Shown one piece after another: positions 1 to 7,911 of a stretch of DNA of 64,000 nt. Source of the stretch: Mannheimia varigena (lineage in GTDB: Bacteria; Pseudomonadota; Gammaproteobacteria; Enterobacterales; Pasteurellaceae); the NCBI RefSeq assembly GCF_013377235.1, contig NZ_CP016226.1, positions 1,302,001-1,366,000 of the forward strand. The letters are read 5' to 3'. A program made the translations under genes and the position numbers. A model generated the notes under the pieces. It searched no databases and was not told where the DNA came from. It saw nothing but the letters and a program-made list of their open reading frames with translations. Positions within the stretch are counted from its first letter, which is position 1. Each line of letters starts with the position of its first letter.

Positions 1-607
1 TCACGATAACATCACCATTAGTTGCACCTGGAACGGCACCTTTAACTAATAGTAATTTACGCTCAACATCTACACGAACAACTTCAAGTGATTGAACGGT
101 TACACGCTCAGCACCTAAGTGTCCTGCCATTTTTTTACCTTTAAACACACGACCTGGAGTTTGGTTTTGACCAATAGAACCAAGTACACGATGTGATAAA
201 GAGTTACCGTGTGTAGCATCTTGAGTACGGAAGTTCCAGCGTTTAACACCGCCTTGAAAACCTTTACCTTTTGATGTACCAGTAACGTCAACTTTCTTAA
301 CATCTGTGAAGATGTCAACATTGATTTCTTGACCTAAAGTGAATTCTTCACCTTCAGTACGAAATTCCCATAAACCGCGACCAGCTTCAACACCTGCTTT
401 CACGAAATGACCTGCTTCTGGTTTAGTTACACGGCTAGCTTTTTTAGAGCCAGTAGTAACTTGAATTGCAGAATAGCCATCGTTTTCAAGGGTTTTAACT
501 TGAGTAACACGGTTGGCTTCGATTTCGATAACGGTAACTGGAATAGACACGCCGTCTTCAGTGAAAACGCGGGTCATACCAACTTTACGACCGATTAAAC
601 CAATCAT
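1..607 (-). CDS. rplC: 50S ribosomal protein L3, 3' end cut by window edge
   Basis: Large-subunit protein L3, which binds 23S rRNA near the peptidyl-transferase centre. The reading frame starts MIGLIGRKVGMTRVF, the typical L3 start, and reads without interruption to the window edge at GAVPGATNGDVIV. About 202 codons are present; the family is usually near 208 residues, so only the last few are missing. It lies 25 bases downstream of rpsJ on the same strand, the conserved second position of the S10 operon, and is presumably co-transcribed and under the same L4 feedback control. The start is preceded by an AAGAGGTT purine-rich stretch. Confidence 0.97.
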   Translation of the reverse strand, partial: MIGLIGRKVGMTRVFTEDGVSIPVTVIEIEANRVTQVKTLENDGYSAIQVTTGSKKASRVTKPEAGHFVKAGVEAGRGLWEFRTEGEEFTLGQEINVDIFTDVKKVDVTGTSKGKGFQGGVKRWNFRTQDATHGNSLSHRVLGSIGQNQTPGRVFKGKKMAGHLGAERVTVQSLEVVRVDVERKLLLVKGAVPGATNGDVIV

Positions 608-632
608 TGTAATAACCTCTTAAAATTCCCAA

Positions 633-944
633 TTAACCTAGACTAATCTGAACGTCAACGCCAGCAGCTAGATCTAAACGCATTAATGCATCAACAGTTT
701 TTTCTGTTGGTTCAACAATATCAACTAAACGTTTGTGAGTACGGATTTCATATTGGTCACGTGCATCTTTGTTCACGTGTGGAGAAATCAATACAGTGAA
801 ACGTTCTTTACGAGTTGGTAAAGGAATTGGACCACGAACTTGTGCACCAGTACGTTTAGCTGTTTCTACGATCTCCGCAGTAGATTGATCGATCAAGCGA
901 TGATCAAAAGCTTTTAAGCGGATACGGATTCTTTGGTTCTGCAT
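633..944 (-). CDS. rpsJ: 30S ribosomal protein S10
   Basis: Small-subunit protein S10, also the NusE subunit of transcription antitermination complexes. The 103-residue product starting [19 protein letters not shown] is the full expected length and highly conserved. The open frame extends 15 codons further upstream, but that extension is leader RNA: the internal ATG has a GGAG ribosome-binding site about 10 bases upstream and matches the universal S10 start. It is first gene of the S10 operon, followed by rplC, and preceded by a long structured leader consistent with autogenous control by L4. Confidence 0.98.
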
Positions 945-1147
945 TAGACCAGAGCTCCAATTAAAAAATTTAGCTAATAAAAAAACCAAACTACCACTTA
1001 ATAAAAATATTAAGGGAGCTCAGTTAAACCTATATAGTTCCAAAATTAGGAACATTTTTACATTACAATATCTGTAATGTCATTTGATAAATGATTACAT
1101 CAAATGGCGCAAATTAAATAGCAAAAAGACCTATTTAATTTTATAGC
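945..1147 (-). ncRNA. S10 operon leader with four inverted repeats
   Basis: This roughly 200-base transcribed leader holds four inverted repeats. Their positions are 1037-1053 (GTTCC/GGAAC), 1060-1080 (ACATTACA/TGTAATGT), 1081-1106 (CATTTGAT/ATCAAATG) and 1111-1141 (an 11-bp perfect stem, 9-base loop). Closer to rpsJ there is a CTTAAT/ATTAAG stem and a pair of GAGCTC segments. In Gammaproteobacteria the S10 leader is a known L4-binding element that lowers transcription and translation of the operon; length and position fit. Assignment of individual hairpins to the E. coli HD/HE elements was not possible without folding. Confidence 0.7.
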
Positions 1148-1153
1148 TTAGCC

Positions 1154-1182
1154 ATAATACTCTATCTGCTCATTTCTAGCAA
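1154..1182 (-). promoter_or_regulatory. Probable sigma-70 promoter of the S10 operon
   Basis: Read on the minus strand: -35 TTGCTA (1177-1182), 17-base spacer, -10 TATTAT (1154-1159). A start near 1147 would give a leader of about 200 bases, close to the 172-base E. coli S10 leader. Confidence 0.55.
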
Positions 1183-1243
1183 GTGATTTTTCCTTTTTTT
1201 GCTAAAACTTTTCGAGCGACTTCACAAATCTAGAAAATCCCTG

Positions 1244-1329
1244 TTGAAATTTAACTCATAACGGTATTTATTGTTCATGACACCTATGCTCTTTACTACT
1301 TGTATTGCCTTATTTAAGAAGGAGCTTCT
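1244..1329 (+). promoter_or_regulatory. sxy promoter region and structured ribosome-binding site
   Basis: A TTGAAA (1244-1249) could be a -35 with a TATTTA/TTTATT -10 around 1265-1272, although spacing is ambiguous. The AAGGAG ribosome-binding site lies inside a perfect mini-hairpin, AGAAG-GAG-CTTCT (1317-1329), that directly abuts the ATG. ATTGTT at 1270-1275 can also pair with AACAAT at 1335-1340 inside the coding region. In H. influenzae, sxy translation is known to be limited by mRNA pairing between leader and early coding sequence, so this layout is suggestive. Confidence 0.45.
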
Positions 1330-1983
1330 ATGCAAACAATTAATGAAATCAGAAAAGAAATCATCCCTTTATTTGAACCTATTATTGGAGAAATTCGTAT
1401 AAAAACTTATTTTTCTTATTACGCAATATTTAAGAATAACTTCATGATCGCACTTTATCAAAACAAAGCCACATTTTTACGTATTTCTCAGTATGATATC
1501 GCTGATATATCTCAACACCCCAATACCTATAACTTATCAGATGATAAAATTGGGTTACAAAGTAGAAAATTTCATTTTATCCCTAGTTCTATTTTATCTG
1601 ATACCAGAAAGTTCAGTTCATTAATACGATCGACAATAAACGAACTAGAGTCGGAAAAGCAAAAAACAAATAAAAAGCGCTCGACGCAAATTCGCAATCT
1701 TCCTAATATGAACTTAAAATTGGAAAGGATGCTAAAGAAAGTTGGCATAAATTCAATACAAGATTTTATTCAGATCGGTTACATATCTACATTTATCAGG
1801 CTTACTCTTCACGGATTTGAACCAACAGAAGATCTCCTATTCAAACTAAATGGTGCATTAAATCATCAATATATTTATACTTTTACCTATCAACAAAAAT
1901 TGGGATTAATGCAAGAAGCAAATGATGCTTTATATGCCTCTGGTTTAAGAAAAAGATTTAATACCAATCATTTAATAATGTGA
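1330..1983 (+). CDS. sxy: Competence activator Sxy/TfoX
   Basis: Sxy acts with CRP at CRP-S sites to switch on natural-competence genes. The 217-residue length equals the usual size of Sxy. The N-terminal half has the TfoX_N pattern (aromatic-rich, ...YAIFKNNFMIALYQNKATFLRI). The C-terminal half has the TfoX_C helix-hairpin pattern LPNMNLKLERMLKKVGI followed by a second conserved block ending NDALYASGLRKR. It stands alone, divergent from the S10 operon. Its presence fits the many uptake sequences in this window. ATG at 1330 has an AAGGAG site 6 bases upstream, inside a small hairpin. Confidence 0.93.
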   Translation: MQTINEIRKEIIPLFEPIIGEIRIKTYFSYYAIFKNNFMIALYQNKATFLRISQYDIADISQHPNTYNLSDDKIGLQSRKFHFIPSSILSDTRKFSSLIRSTINELESEKQKTNKKRSTQIRNLPNMNLKLERMLKKVGINSIQDFIQIGYISTFIRLTLHGFEPTEDLLFKLNGALNHQYIYTFTYQQKLGLMQEANDALYASGLRKRFNTNHLIM

Positions 1984-2005
1984 TCCACATCATAAAATAG
2001 TAAAA

Positions 2006-2045
2006 AACCAATGAGGAATTGCTTTTGTTGGTTCCTTTCTTTTTC
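2006..2045 (+). terminator. Weak candidate terminator after sxy
   Basis: AACCAA (2006-2011) can pair with TTGGTT (2028-2033) across a 16-base loop, followed by a pyrimidine tract with T5. The stem is short, so confidence is low. Confidence 0.3.
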
Positions 2046-2122
2046 CTTTCTATGCTAGTATTTATCATACCTCTAAATAATTAGGGCTTATTGATTTAAC
2101 TTTTTAAAAATTAGGAGTAAAT

Positions 2123-3517
2123 ATGACATTCCGTATCGAAAAAGACACAATGGGCGAAGTGCAAGTTCCTGCTGATAAATATTGGGCAGCACAAACAGAA
2201 CGCTCACGCAATAATTTCAAAATCGGACCTGAAGCCTCAATGCCGGCTGAAATTATTGAAGCCTTTGGTTATCTGAAAAAAGCGGCAGCCTATGCAAACC
2301 ACGATCTCGGCGTACTAGCGGTCGAAAAACGCGATTTAATTGCAAAAGCGTGCGATGAGATTTTGGCGAACCAGCTCGATGACCAATTCCCGCTGGTGAT
2401 TTGGCAAACCGGTTCCGGCACGCAGTCGAATATGAACGTGAATGAAGTCGTGGCAAACCGTGCTCACGTTATTAACGGTGGCAAGCTAGGCGAAAAATCG
2501 ATTATTCACCCGAACGACGATGTAAACAAATCCCAATCTTCTAATGATACCTACCCAACAGCAATGCATATTGCGGCATATAAAAAGGTGGTTGAACACA
2601 CCCTTCCTTGTGTAAAACGCTTACAAAAAACCTTGGCGGACAAAGCTGAAGCGTTCAAAGATGTGGTGAAAATCGGGCGCACTCACTTAATGGATGCGAC
2701 CCCGCTCACACTTGGTCAAGAGTTCTCTGCTTATGCAGCTCAATTAGCATTTGGCATTAAAGCGTTAGAAAATACTCTACCTCACTTGCGTGAACTGGCA
2801 CTAGGTGGCACTGCGGTAGGTACAGGCTTAAATACACCAAAAGGCTATGATGTGAAAGTGGCAGAATATATCGCTAAATTCACCGGTTTACCATTCGTCA
2901 CGGCACAAAACAAATTTGAAGCCTTAGCCACCCACGATGCGATTGTGGAAACCCACGGTGCATTAAAACAACTTGCAGTTTCACTCTACAAAATCGCTAA
3001 CGATGTTCGCTTACTGGCTTCAGGTCCTCGCTCCGGTATCGGCGAAATCTTAATTCCGGAAAACGAGCCGGGTTCATCGATTATGCCAGGCAAAGTCAAT
3101 CCAACCCAATGCGAAGCAATGACGATGGTTTGTGCTCAAGTATTAGGTAACGATGTAACTATCTCATTTGCAGGCACACAAGGTCATTTCCAGCTTAATG
3201 TGTATAAACCAGTAATGGCGTTCAACTTCCTGCAATCGGCACAGCTGCTGGGCGATGCGTGCGTGTCGTTCGACGAACATTGTGCGGTCGGCATCGAGCC
3301 AAACTACCCACGCATTAAGCAACAGCTCGATCAATCACTGATGTTAGTTACTGCATTAAATACCCATATCGGCTATGAAAATGCAGCGAAAATTGCGAAA
3401 ACAGCTCACAAAAACGGCACAACCTTAAAAGAGGAAGCGATTAACTTAGGTTTAGTTACCGCTGAACAATTCGATGAATGGGTTCGCCCGGAAGATATGG
3501 TTGGCAGTTTAAAATAA
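2123..3517 (+). CDS. fumC: Fumarate hydratase, class II
   Basis: Iron-independent fumarase that interconverts fumarate and malate in the TCA cycle or reductive branch; cytoplasmic homotetramer. The 464-residue product shows the fumarase/aspartase superfamily signature GSSIMPGKVNP around residue 317, with the catalytic Ser in the flexible loop, plus TGSGTQSNMNVNEV near residue 100 and GRTHLMDATP near residue 186. TGSGTQSNMNVNEV and the closing RPEDMVGSLK are typical of FumC rather than aspartase. A ribosome-binding site AGGAG lies 6 bases before the ATG. Single-gene unit with its own strong terminator. Confidence 0.97.
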   Translation: MTFRIEKDTMGEVQVPADKYWAAQTERSRNNFKIGPEASMPAEIIEAFGYLKKAAAYANHDLGVLAVEKRDLIAKACDEILANQLDDQFPLVIWQTGSGTQSNMNVNEVVANRAHVINGGKLGEKSIIHPNDDVNKSQSSNDTYPTAMHIAAYKKVVEHTLPCVKRLQKTLADKAEAFKDVVKIGRTHLMDATPLTLGQEFSAYAAQLAFGIKALENTLPHLRELALGGTAVGTGLNTPKGYDVKVAEYIAKFTGLPFVTAQNKFEALATHDAIVETHGALKQLAVSLYKIANDVRLLASGPRSGIGEILIPENEPGSSIMPGKVNPTQCEAMTMVCAQVLGNDVTISFAGTQGHFQLNVYKPVMAFNFLQSAQLLGDACVSFDEHCAVGIEPNYPRIKQQLDQSLMLVTALNTHIGYENAAKIAKTAHKNGTTLKEEAINLGLVTAEQFDEWVRPEDMVGSLK

Positions 3518-3539
3518 ACTGAAAATACTGTGACGTGAT

Positions 3540-3577
3540 TTACACCTCAATCTATTCAGATTGGGGTGTAATTTTTT
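3540..3577 (+). terminator. Rho-independent terminator of fumC
   Basis: 14-bp stem (3540-3553 with 3558-3571, one G.U pair), ATTC loop, then six T. It is a textbook intrinsic terminator. Confidence 0.9.
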
Positions 3578-3635
3578 ATAGATAGGGCAGTTATTTTGTT
3601 TTAGAATGAAACATCTTTTTTAAATGGAAAAACCA

Positions 3636-3746
3636 ATGAAAAAACTACTCTTAATCACCTTAATAGCAACCCTAGGCTTAAGTGCGTGCGGCGTAAAAGG
3701 CCCACTTTACTTCCCTGAGTCAGCACCTAAACACGAACAAAAATAA
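3636..3746 (+). CDS. lptM: Small lipoprotein LptM (YifL family)
   Basis: A 36-codon gene too short for standard ORF listings. The product starts MKKLLLITLIATLGLSACG, a signal peptide with lipobox LSAC (Cys18), followed by the family hallmark GVKGPLYFP. In E. coli, LptM (YifL) assists assembly and disulfide maturation of the LptD lipopolysaccharide translocon at the outer membrane. It sits upstream of lysA; in E. coli the same gene lies next to dapF, also in lysine/DAP metabolism. A GGA lies 9 bases upstream of the ATG but there is no strong Shine-Dalgarno. Confidence 0.9.
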   Translation: MKKLLLITLIATLGLSACGVKGPLYFPESAPKHEQK

Positions 3747-3850
3747 TAGTTGCAAGCGGTTACTTTTTACTTAAATTTTGCAAAAAATCTCAGAAAAATG
3801 ACCGCTTTTAACCTCTTTCTTTAAGAATCCTCAAACACAACAGGCTTTCA

Positions 3851-5101
3851 ATGAACCATTTTGAATATAAAAACAACCAACTTTTTGCGGAAGATGTGGC
3901 GATTGCCGACATCATCGCTGAACACGGCACGCCGGCTTACATCTACTCTCGAGCCACCCTCGAACGCCACTGGCATGCTTTTGACAACGCTTTTGGCTCA
4001 CACCCACATTTAGTCTGCTTTGCGGTGAAATCAAACTCAAATATCGCCTTATTGAACGTGATGGCTCGCCTCGGTTCAGGCTTTGATATTGTGTCGCAAG
4101 GCGAATTGGAGCGTGTGCTTGCCGCTGGGGGCGATCCTGCCAAAGTGGTTTTCTCTGGCGTGGCGAAATCGCACACCGAAATTCAACGTGCGTTAGAAGT
4201 GGGGATTCGTTGCTTTAATATCGAATCCATTTCCGAGCTTCACCGCATCAACGAAGTCGCCGGCAAATTAGGCAAAATCGCCCCAATTTCCCTGCGTGTA
4301 AACCCAGATGTGGACGCCCACACTCACCCATACATCTCAACAGGACTAAAAGAGAACAAATTCGGCGTGAGCGTGACCCAAGCTCGTGAAGTGTACCGTT
4401 TAGCGAAAACCTTACCAAACGTGAAAATTACCGGAATGGACTGCCACATCGGCTCGCAATTAACCGAATTGCAGCCTTTCTTAGATGCGACCGACCGTTT
4501 GATTGTGCTAATGGAACAGCTGCGTGAAGATGGCATTGAGCTACACCACCTTGATTTAGGCGGCGGCTTAGGTGTGCCTTACAACGGCGAAGAACCGCCT
4601 CACCCAACCGAATACGCTAAAGCGTTGCTGGAAAAACTCAAAGGCTACAAAAACCTTGAAATCATCATCGAACCGGGGCGTGCAATTACCGCAAACGCCG
4701 GTATTTTGGTGACTAAAGTGGAATATTTAAAACAGAGTGAAGACCGCAATTTTGCGATTGTCGATACCGGAATGAACGATATGATTCGCCCGGCACTTTA
4801 TGAAGCCTATATGCAAATTACTGAAGTGGACAAAACCTTAAGCCGTGAAAAAGCGGTTTACGATGTGGTCGGTCCGATCTGCGAAACTTCCGATTTCTTA
4901 GGCAAACAGCGTGAACTCGCTGTCGCCGAGGGAGATTTAATCGCAATGCGTTCGGCAGGGGCTTACGGTGCGGCAATGTCTTCCACCTACAACTCTCGCC
5001 CACAAGCAGCGGAAATTATGGTGGACGGTAACCAAGCTCACTTAATCAAAGCCCGAGCAACCTTTGCCGATTTATGGCGTTTGGAAAAATTATTACCTTA
5101 A
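3851..5101 (+). CDS. lysA: Diaminopimelate decarboxylase
   Basis: PLP enzyme converting meso-diaminopimelate to L-lysine, the last step of lysine synthesis. The 416-residue protein has the PLP lysine in CFAVKSNSN (Lys60), the glycine-rich phosphate loop LGGGLGVPY near residue 240, IIEPGRAI near residue 275, and the C-terminal catalytic Cys in GPICETSDF. Fold-type III alanine-racemase-like barrel plus beta domain. It follows lptM by about 100 bases with uptake-core sequences in between, and is followed 12 bases later by a GST gene, probably co-transcribed. Confidence 0.97.
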   Translation: MNHFEYKNNQLFAEDVAIADIIAEHGTPAYIYSRATLERHWHAFDNAFGSHPHLVCFAVKSNSNIALLNVMARLGSGFDIVSQGELERVLAAGGDPAKVVFSGVAKSHTEIQRALEVGIRCFNIESISELHRINEVAGKLGKIAPISLRVNPDVDAHTHPYISTGLKENKFGVSVTQAREVYRLAKTLPNVKITGMDCHIGSQLTELQPFLDATDRLIVLMEQLREDGIELHHLDLGGGLGVPYNGEEPPHPTEYAKALLEKLKGYKNLEIIIEPGRAITANAGILVTKVEYLKQSEDRNFAIVDTGMNDMIRPALYEAYMQITEVDKTLSREKAVYDVVGPICETSDFLGKQRELAVAEGDLIAMRSAGAYGAAMSSTYNSRPQAAEIMVDGNQAHLIKARATFADLWRLEKLLP

Positions 5102-5113
5102 GAGGACATCAAA

Positions 5114-5743
5114 ATGAAATTATACGGTTTAGTGGGTGCGTGTTCATTTGTGCCACACGTGGCGTTAGAGTGGGTAAAACTGCACGCGAATCAAGATTAC
5201 GAATTTCAAGCGGTTAGCCGTGAATTTATCAAATCACCTGAATTTTTAGCCCTTAACCCTCGTGGTGCCGTGCCGCTATTGGTTGATGGCGATTTAGCAC
5301 TTTCGCAAAACCAAGCCATTTTGCACTATTTGGACGAACTTTATCCCGAAGTCAAACTGTTCGGCAGCAAAACCGCTCGTGATAAAGCTAAAGCTGCTCG
5401 CTGGTTAGCCTTTTTCAACTCGGACGTACATAAGGCCTTCACACCGCTTTTCCGTTTATCGAGCTATGCGGCAGATAATGAAGAACTGACGAAAATGATT
5501 CGCCAACAAGCTGCCGAGCAAGTATTAGAGCTGCTTACGGTTGCGAACGATCACCTCGAAAATCACATTTTCTTTGGTGAAACGATTTCCGTGGCAGACG
5601 TGTATCTCTACATTATGCTTAACTGGTGCCGCCGCTTAGGTTTGGACTTCTCTCATCTGTCCCAACTTTCTGCCTTTATGCAACGAGTGGAAGCAGATAA
5701 AGGCGTAGATAATGTGAGAAGCCAAGAGGGCTTAAAGGGTTAA
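5114..5743 (+). CDS. Glutathione S-transferase family protein
   Basis: 209-residue GST-fold protein. The N-terminal thioredoxin-like domain runs to about residue 80, with GACSFVPHVALEW at the active-site helix (the GACS motif of beta-class GSTs) and the cis-Pro glutathione-binding block NPRGAVPLLVDGDLALSQNQAILHYLDELYP. An all-helical C-terminal domain follows. Probably cytosolic detoxification or a redox role; the substrate cannot be read from sequence. It lies 12 bases after lysA with AGAGGACATC as ribosome-binding site. SspA was considered but the start and active site are GST-like. Confidence 0.85.
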   Translation: MKLYGLVGACSFVPHVALEWVKLHANQDYEFQAVSREFIKSPEFLALNPRGAVPLLVDGDLALSQNQAILHYLDELYPEVKLFGSKTARDKAKAARWLAFFNSDVHKAFTPLFRLSSYAADNEELTKMIRQQAAEQVLELLTVANDHLENHIFFGETISVADVYLYIMLNWCRRLGLDFSHLSQLSAFMQRVEADKGVDNVRSQEGLKG

Positions 5744-5763
5744 TCTTCATCGCAAATAGGTTA

Positions 5764-5800
5764 GACGGTAGATTTTGTGTTAAAATCTACCGTCTTTTAT
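5764..5800 (+). terminator. Rho-independent terminator after the GST gene
   Basis: 13-bp perfect stem (5764-5776 with 5782-5794), 5-base loop, then a TTTTATTTTT tract. It ends the lysA-GST unit and lies just before tldD. Confidence 0.9.
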
Positions 5801-5814
5801 TTTTAGGAATCACA

Positions 5815-7260
5815 ATGTTAAACAACGTGTCAAACAGCCTGCTTGCCCCAAGCGGACTGGAACTCTCTCATTTAAGCAACGTCTTAGACCACTTCTCAGG
5901 GCGTGATATTGATTACGCCGATCTCTATTTTCAACTCAGCCAAGATGAAAGCTGGAGCTTGGAAGACAGCATTATCAAAGAGGGCGGATTTTATATCGAC
6001 CGTGGCTTCGGCGTACGTGCGGTGTCGGGCGAAAAAACCGGCTTTGCCTATGCCGACCAAATCACCCTCAAACAGCTTGAGCAGTGTGCCTTAGCCGCTC
6101 GCTCCATCAGCCCGACAAACGGTCAATTATCGGTAAAAAATTTCAAAAAAACGACCGCTTGCCCACGCTATCTGGCAATCAATCCGCTGGATACCATTAG
6201 CCGTGAGCAAAAAGTTGAGTTGCTGCATTTGGTGGATAATATCGCCCGAAAAGAAGATCCTCGAGTGATTCAGGTGAACGCCAATTTATCAGCGGTTTAC
6301 GAAGAAATGTTAGTGGCAGCCACCGATGGCACTTTGGCGGCAGATATTCGCCCGTTAGTGCGGTTATCCATTTCCGTGTTGGTGGAACAAAACGGCAAGC
6401 GTGAGCGTGGCTCGGCTGGAGCTGGCGGACGCTTCGGCTTAACGTGGTTCTTAGCTCCGAACGAAAACGGTTTGGTGCGTGCAGAGGCTCTCGCTAAAGA
6501 AGCAGTTCGCCAAGCGTTGGTGAATTTAACCGCAATTCCTGCACCGGCAGGCACAATGCCGATTGTACTCGGTGCTGGCTGGCCGGGCATTCTACTGCAC
6601 GAGGCTGTCGGACACGGCTTAGAGGGCGATTTCAACCGTAAGGAGTCCTCTCTCTTTACCGGCAGAATCGGGCAAATGGTGACCTCCGAGCTTTGTACGA
6701 TTGTCGATGACGGCACGGTACCTGATATGCGTGGCTCCATCACCGTTGATGACGAGGGCGTGCCGAGCCAACGCAACATATTGATTGAAAACGGTATTCT
6801 GAAAGGCTATATGCAGGATAAACTCAATGCTCGCTTAATGGGCGTTGTTCCAACCGGCAACGGTAGACGAGAGTCCTACGCCCATTTACCAATGCCTCGA
6901 ATGACCAACACTTACCTCACCGAAGGCAACCACGAATTTGAAGAGATGATCGAATCGGTCGAATACGGCTTATACGCCCCACATTTCAGTGGCGGACAAG
7001 TGGACATCACTTCGGGCAAATTCGTGTTCTCCACCGCCGAAGCCTACTTAATCGAAAAAGGCAAAATCACCAAACCGGTGACAGGTGCTACCCTGATCGG
7101 CAGCGGCATTGAAGCGATGCAACAGGTATCAATGGTCGGCAAAAAAATGGAACTCGACCCCGGCATCGGCACCTGCGGCAAAGAAGGGCAATCCGTGCCG
7201 GTGGGAGTCGGACAACCTACCGTGAAATTAGATAAGATTACGGTAGGGGGAAGAGGGTAA
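5815..7260 (+). CDS. tldD: Metalloprotease TldD
   Basis: Zinc protease of the TldD/PmbA (modulator of gyrase) family, which forms a heterodimer with TldE/PmbA to degrade unfolded peptides and mature peptide antibiotics such as microcin B17. The 481-residue length is normal. The catalytic HExxxH motif is HEAVGH at residues 262-267, followed by GLEGDFNRK. C-terminal GGQVDITSGKFVFST and GIEAMQQVSMVGK are typical family blocks. The tldE/pmbA partner is not in this window. An AGGA ribosome-binding site precedes the ATG. Confidence 0.97.
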   Translation: MLNNVSNSLLAPSGLELSHLSNVLDHFSGRDIDYADLYFQLSQDESWSLEDSIIKEGGFYIDRGFGVRAVSGEKTGFAYADQITLKQLEQCALAARSISPTNGQLSVKNFKKTTACPRYLAINPLDTISREQKVELLHLVDNIARKEDPRVIQVNANLSAVYEEMLVAATDGTLAADIRPLVRLSISVLVEQNGKRERGSAGAGGRFGLTWFLAPNENGLVRAEALAKEAVRQALVNLTAIPAPAGTMPIVLGAGWPGILLHEAVGHGLEGDFNRKESSLFTGRIGQMVTSELCTIVDDGTVPDMRGSITVDDEGVPSQRNILIENGILKGYMQDKLNARLMGVVPTGNGRRESYAHLPMPRMTNTYLTEGNHEFEEMIESVEYGLYAPHFSGGQVDITSGKFVFSTAEAYLIEKGKITKPVTGATLIGSGIEAMQQVSMVGKKMELDPGIGTCGKEGQSVPVGVGQPTVKLDKITVGGRG

Positions 7261-7304
7261 AATTTTGTGATATTGCTCGAAAAATCAAACATCTCTGCTT
7301 GATA

Positions 7305-7357
7305 CCTTGCACGCTGCAGCGTACAAGGTTAAGCATAAGTCAGTCCCTCTGGGACTG
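7305..7357 (+). repeat. REP-like double hairpin, left flank of the Y1 transposase gene
   Basis: 53-base unit: an outer hairpin (7305-7328, CCTTG arm closing on CAAGG around a CTGCAG centre), a GGTTAAGCATAA linker, then the palindrome CAGTCCC-TCT-GGGACTG (7341-7357). The unit at 7836-7888 is its mirror image with equal length. The inner palindrome and linker are almost identical in the two copies; the outer hairpins have the same shape but different sequence, as expected for RNA/DNA structures kept by compensatory change. Confidence 0.85.
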
Positions 7358-7374
7358 ATAGATAAGGGGGAGTA

Positions 7375-7830
7375 ATGAGTTATACACGAGCAATTTATCA
7401 TATTATTTTTCGTACAAAATCAGGTGTGCCAGCGATTAGCGAAGAACACGAAACAATACTCTATACGTTTATTTGGCAATTTGTGAAAAAGCGAAAATCG
7501 GTGCTATATCGTATAAATGGAATGCCTGATCATATTCATCTATTAGTTGATCTCCACCCTAAAATTGCCATCGCTGATTTTGTACAGCAGCTAAAAAATG
7601 CAACACATCTTTTATTAGAACGGCATAAAACGGAATTTCCGTTTTTTACCTCGTGGTCTGCTGGCTATTGTGCATTGACGTATAGTGGGCGAGATAAACA
7701 ACAGATTTTAAATTACATTAAAAATCAAAAAACACATCACAAAAATCACGATTTTTTAAATGAAATCAAACAGTTAATGACCGAAAACGGCATTAAAATC
7801 AATGAGCAGTTTTTTGAAAAAGATCTTTAA
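7375..7830 (+). CDS. REP-associated Y1 transposase (RAYT / IS200-like TnpA)
   Basis: 151-residue HUH-superfamily single-strand DNA transposase. The HUH pair is in DHIHLLVD (His53, His55) and the probable catalytic tyrosine is Tyr114 in ILNYIKNQ. The N-terminal YHIIFRTK strand is typical of Y1_Tnp. Unlike an IS200 element it lies alone between two inverted double-hairpin units (7305-7357, 7836-7888) without a tnpB, which is the arrangement of RAYTs, domesticated enzymes that process REP palindromes. GGGGGAG ribosome-binding site. It lies between tldD and prmA, both housekeeping genes, and is intact. Confidence 0.88.
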   Translation: MSYTRAIYHIIFRTKSGVPAISEEHETILYTFIWQFVKKRKSVLYRINGMPDHIHLLVDLHPKIAIADFVQQLKNATHLLLERHKTEFPFFTSWSAGYCALTYSGRDKQQILNYIKNQKTHHKNHDFLNEIKQLMTENGIKINEQFFEKDL

Positions 7831-7835
7831 TTTAC

Positions 7836-7888
7836 CAGTCCCAGAGGGACTGAATTATGCTTAACCCGGTACGGCTTGCCGTGCTGGG
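7836..7888 (-). repeat. REP-like double hairpin, right flank of the Y1 transposase gene
   Basis: Mirror copy of 7305-7357: palindrome CAGTCCC-AGA-GGGACTG (7836-7852), linker AATTATGCTTAACC, then an 11-bp outer hairpin (7865-7888) with a TT loop and two G.U pairs. The inner palindrome could also act as terminator of the transposase gene. The ATG inside this unit at 7876 is not the prmA start. Confidence 0.85.
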
Positions 7889-7911
7889 CAATCAAAAAAA
7901 AAGGAAAAACA

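Noticed and set aside
1201..1240. CRP-S (competence-type) site upstream of sxy
   Set aside because: TTTTCGAGCGACTTCACAAA has weak symmetry and poor match to the TGCGA core; not convincing.
7375..7830. Full IS200/IS605 insertion sequence
   Set aside because: No tnpB, and flanks are mirrored double hairpins rather than IS ends, so RAYT is the better call.
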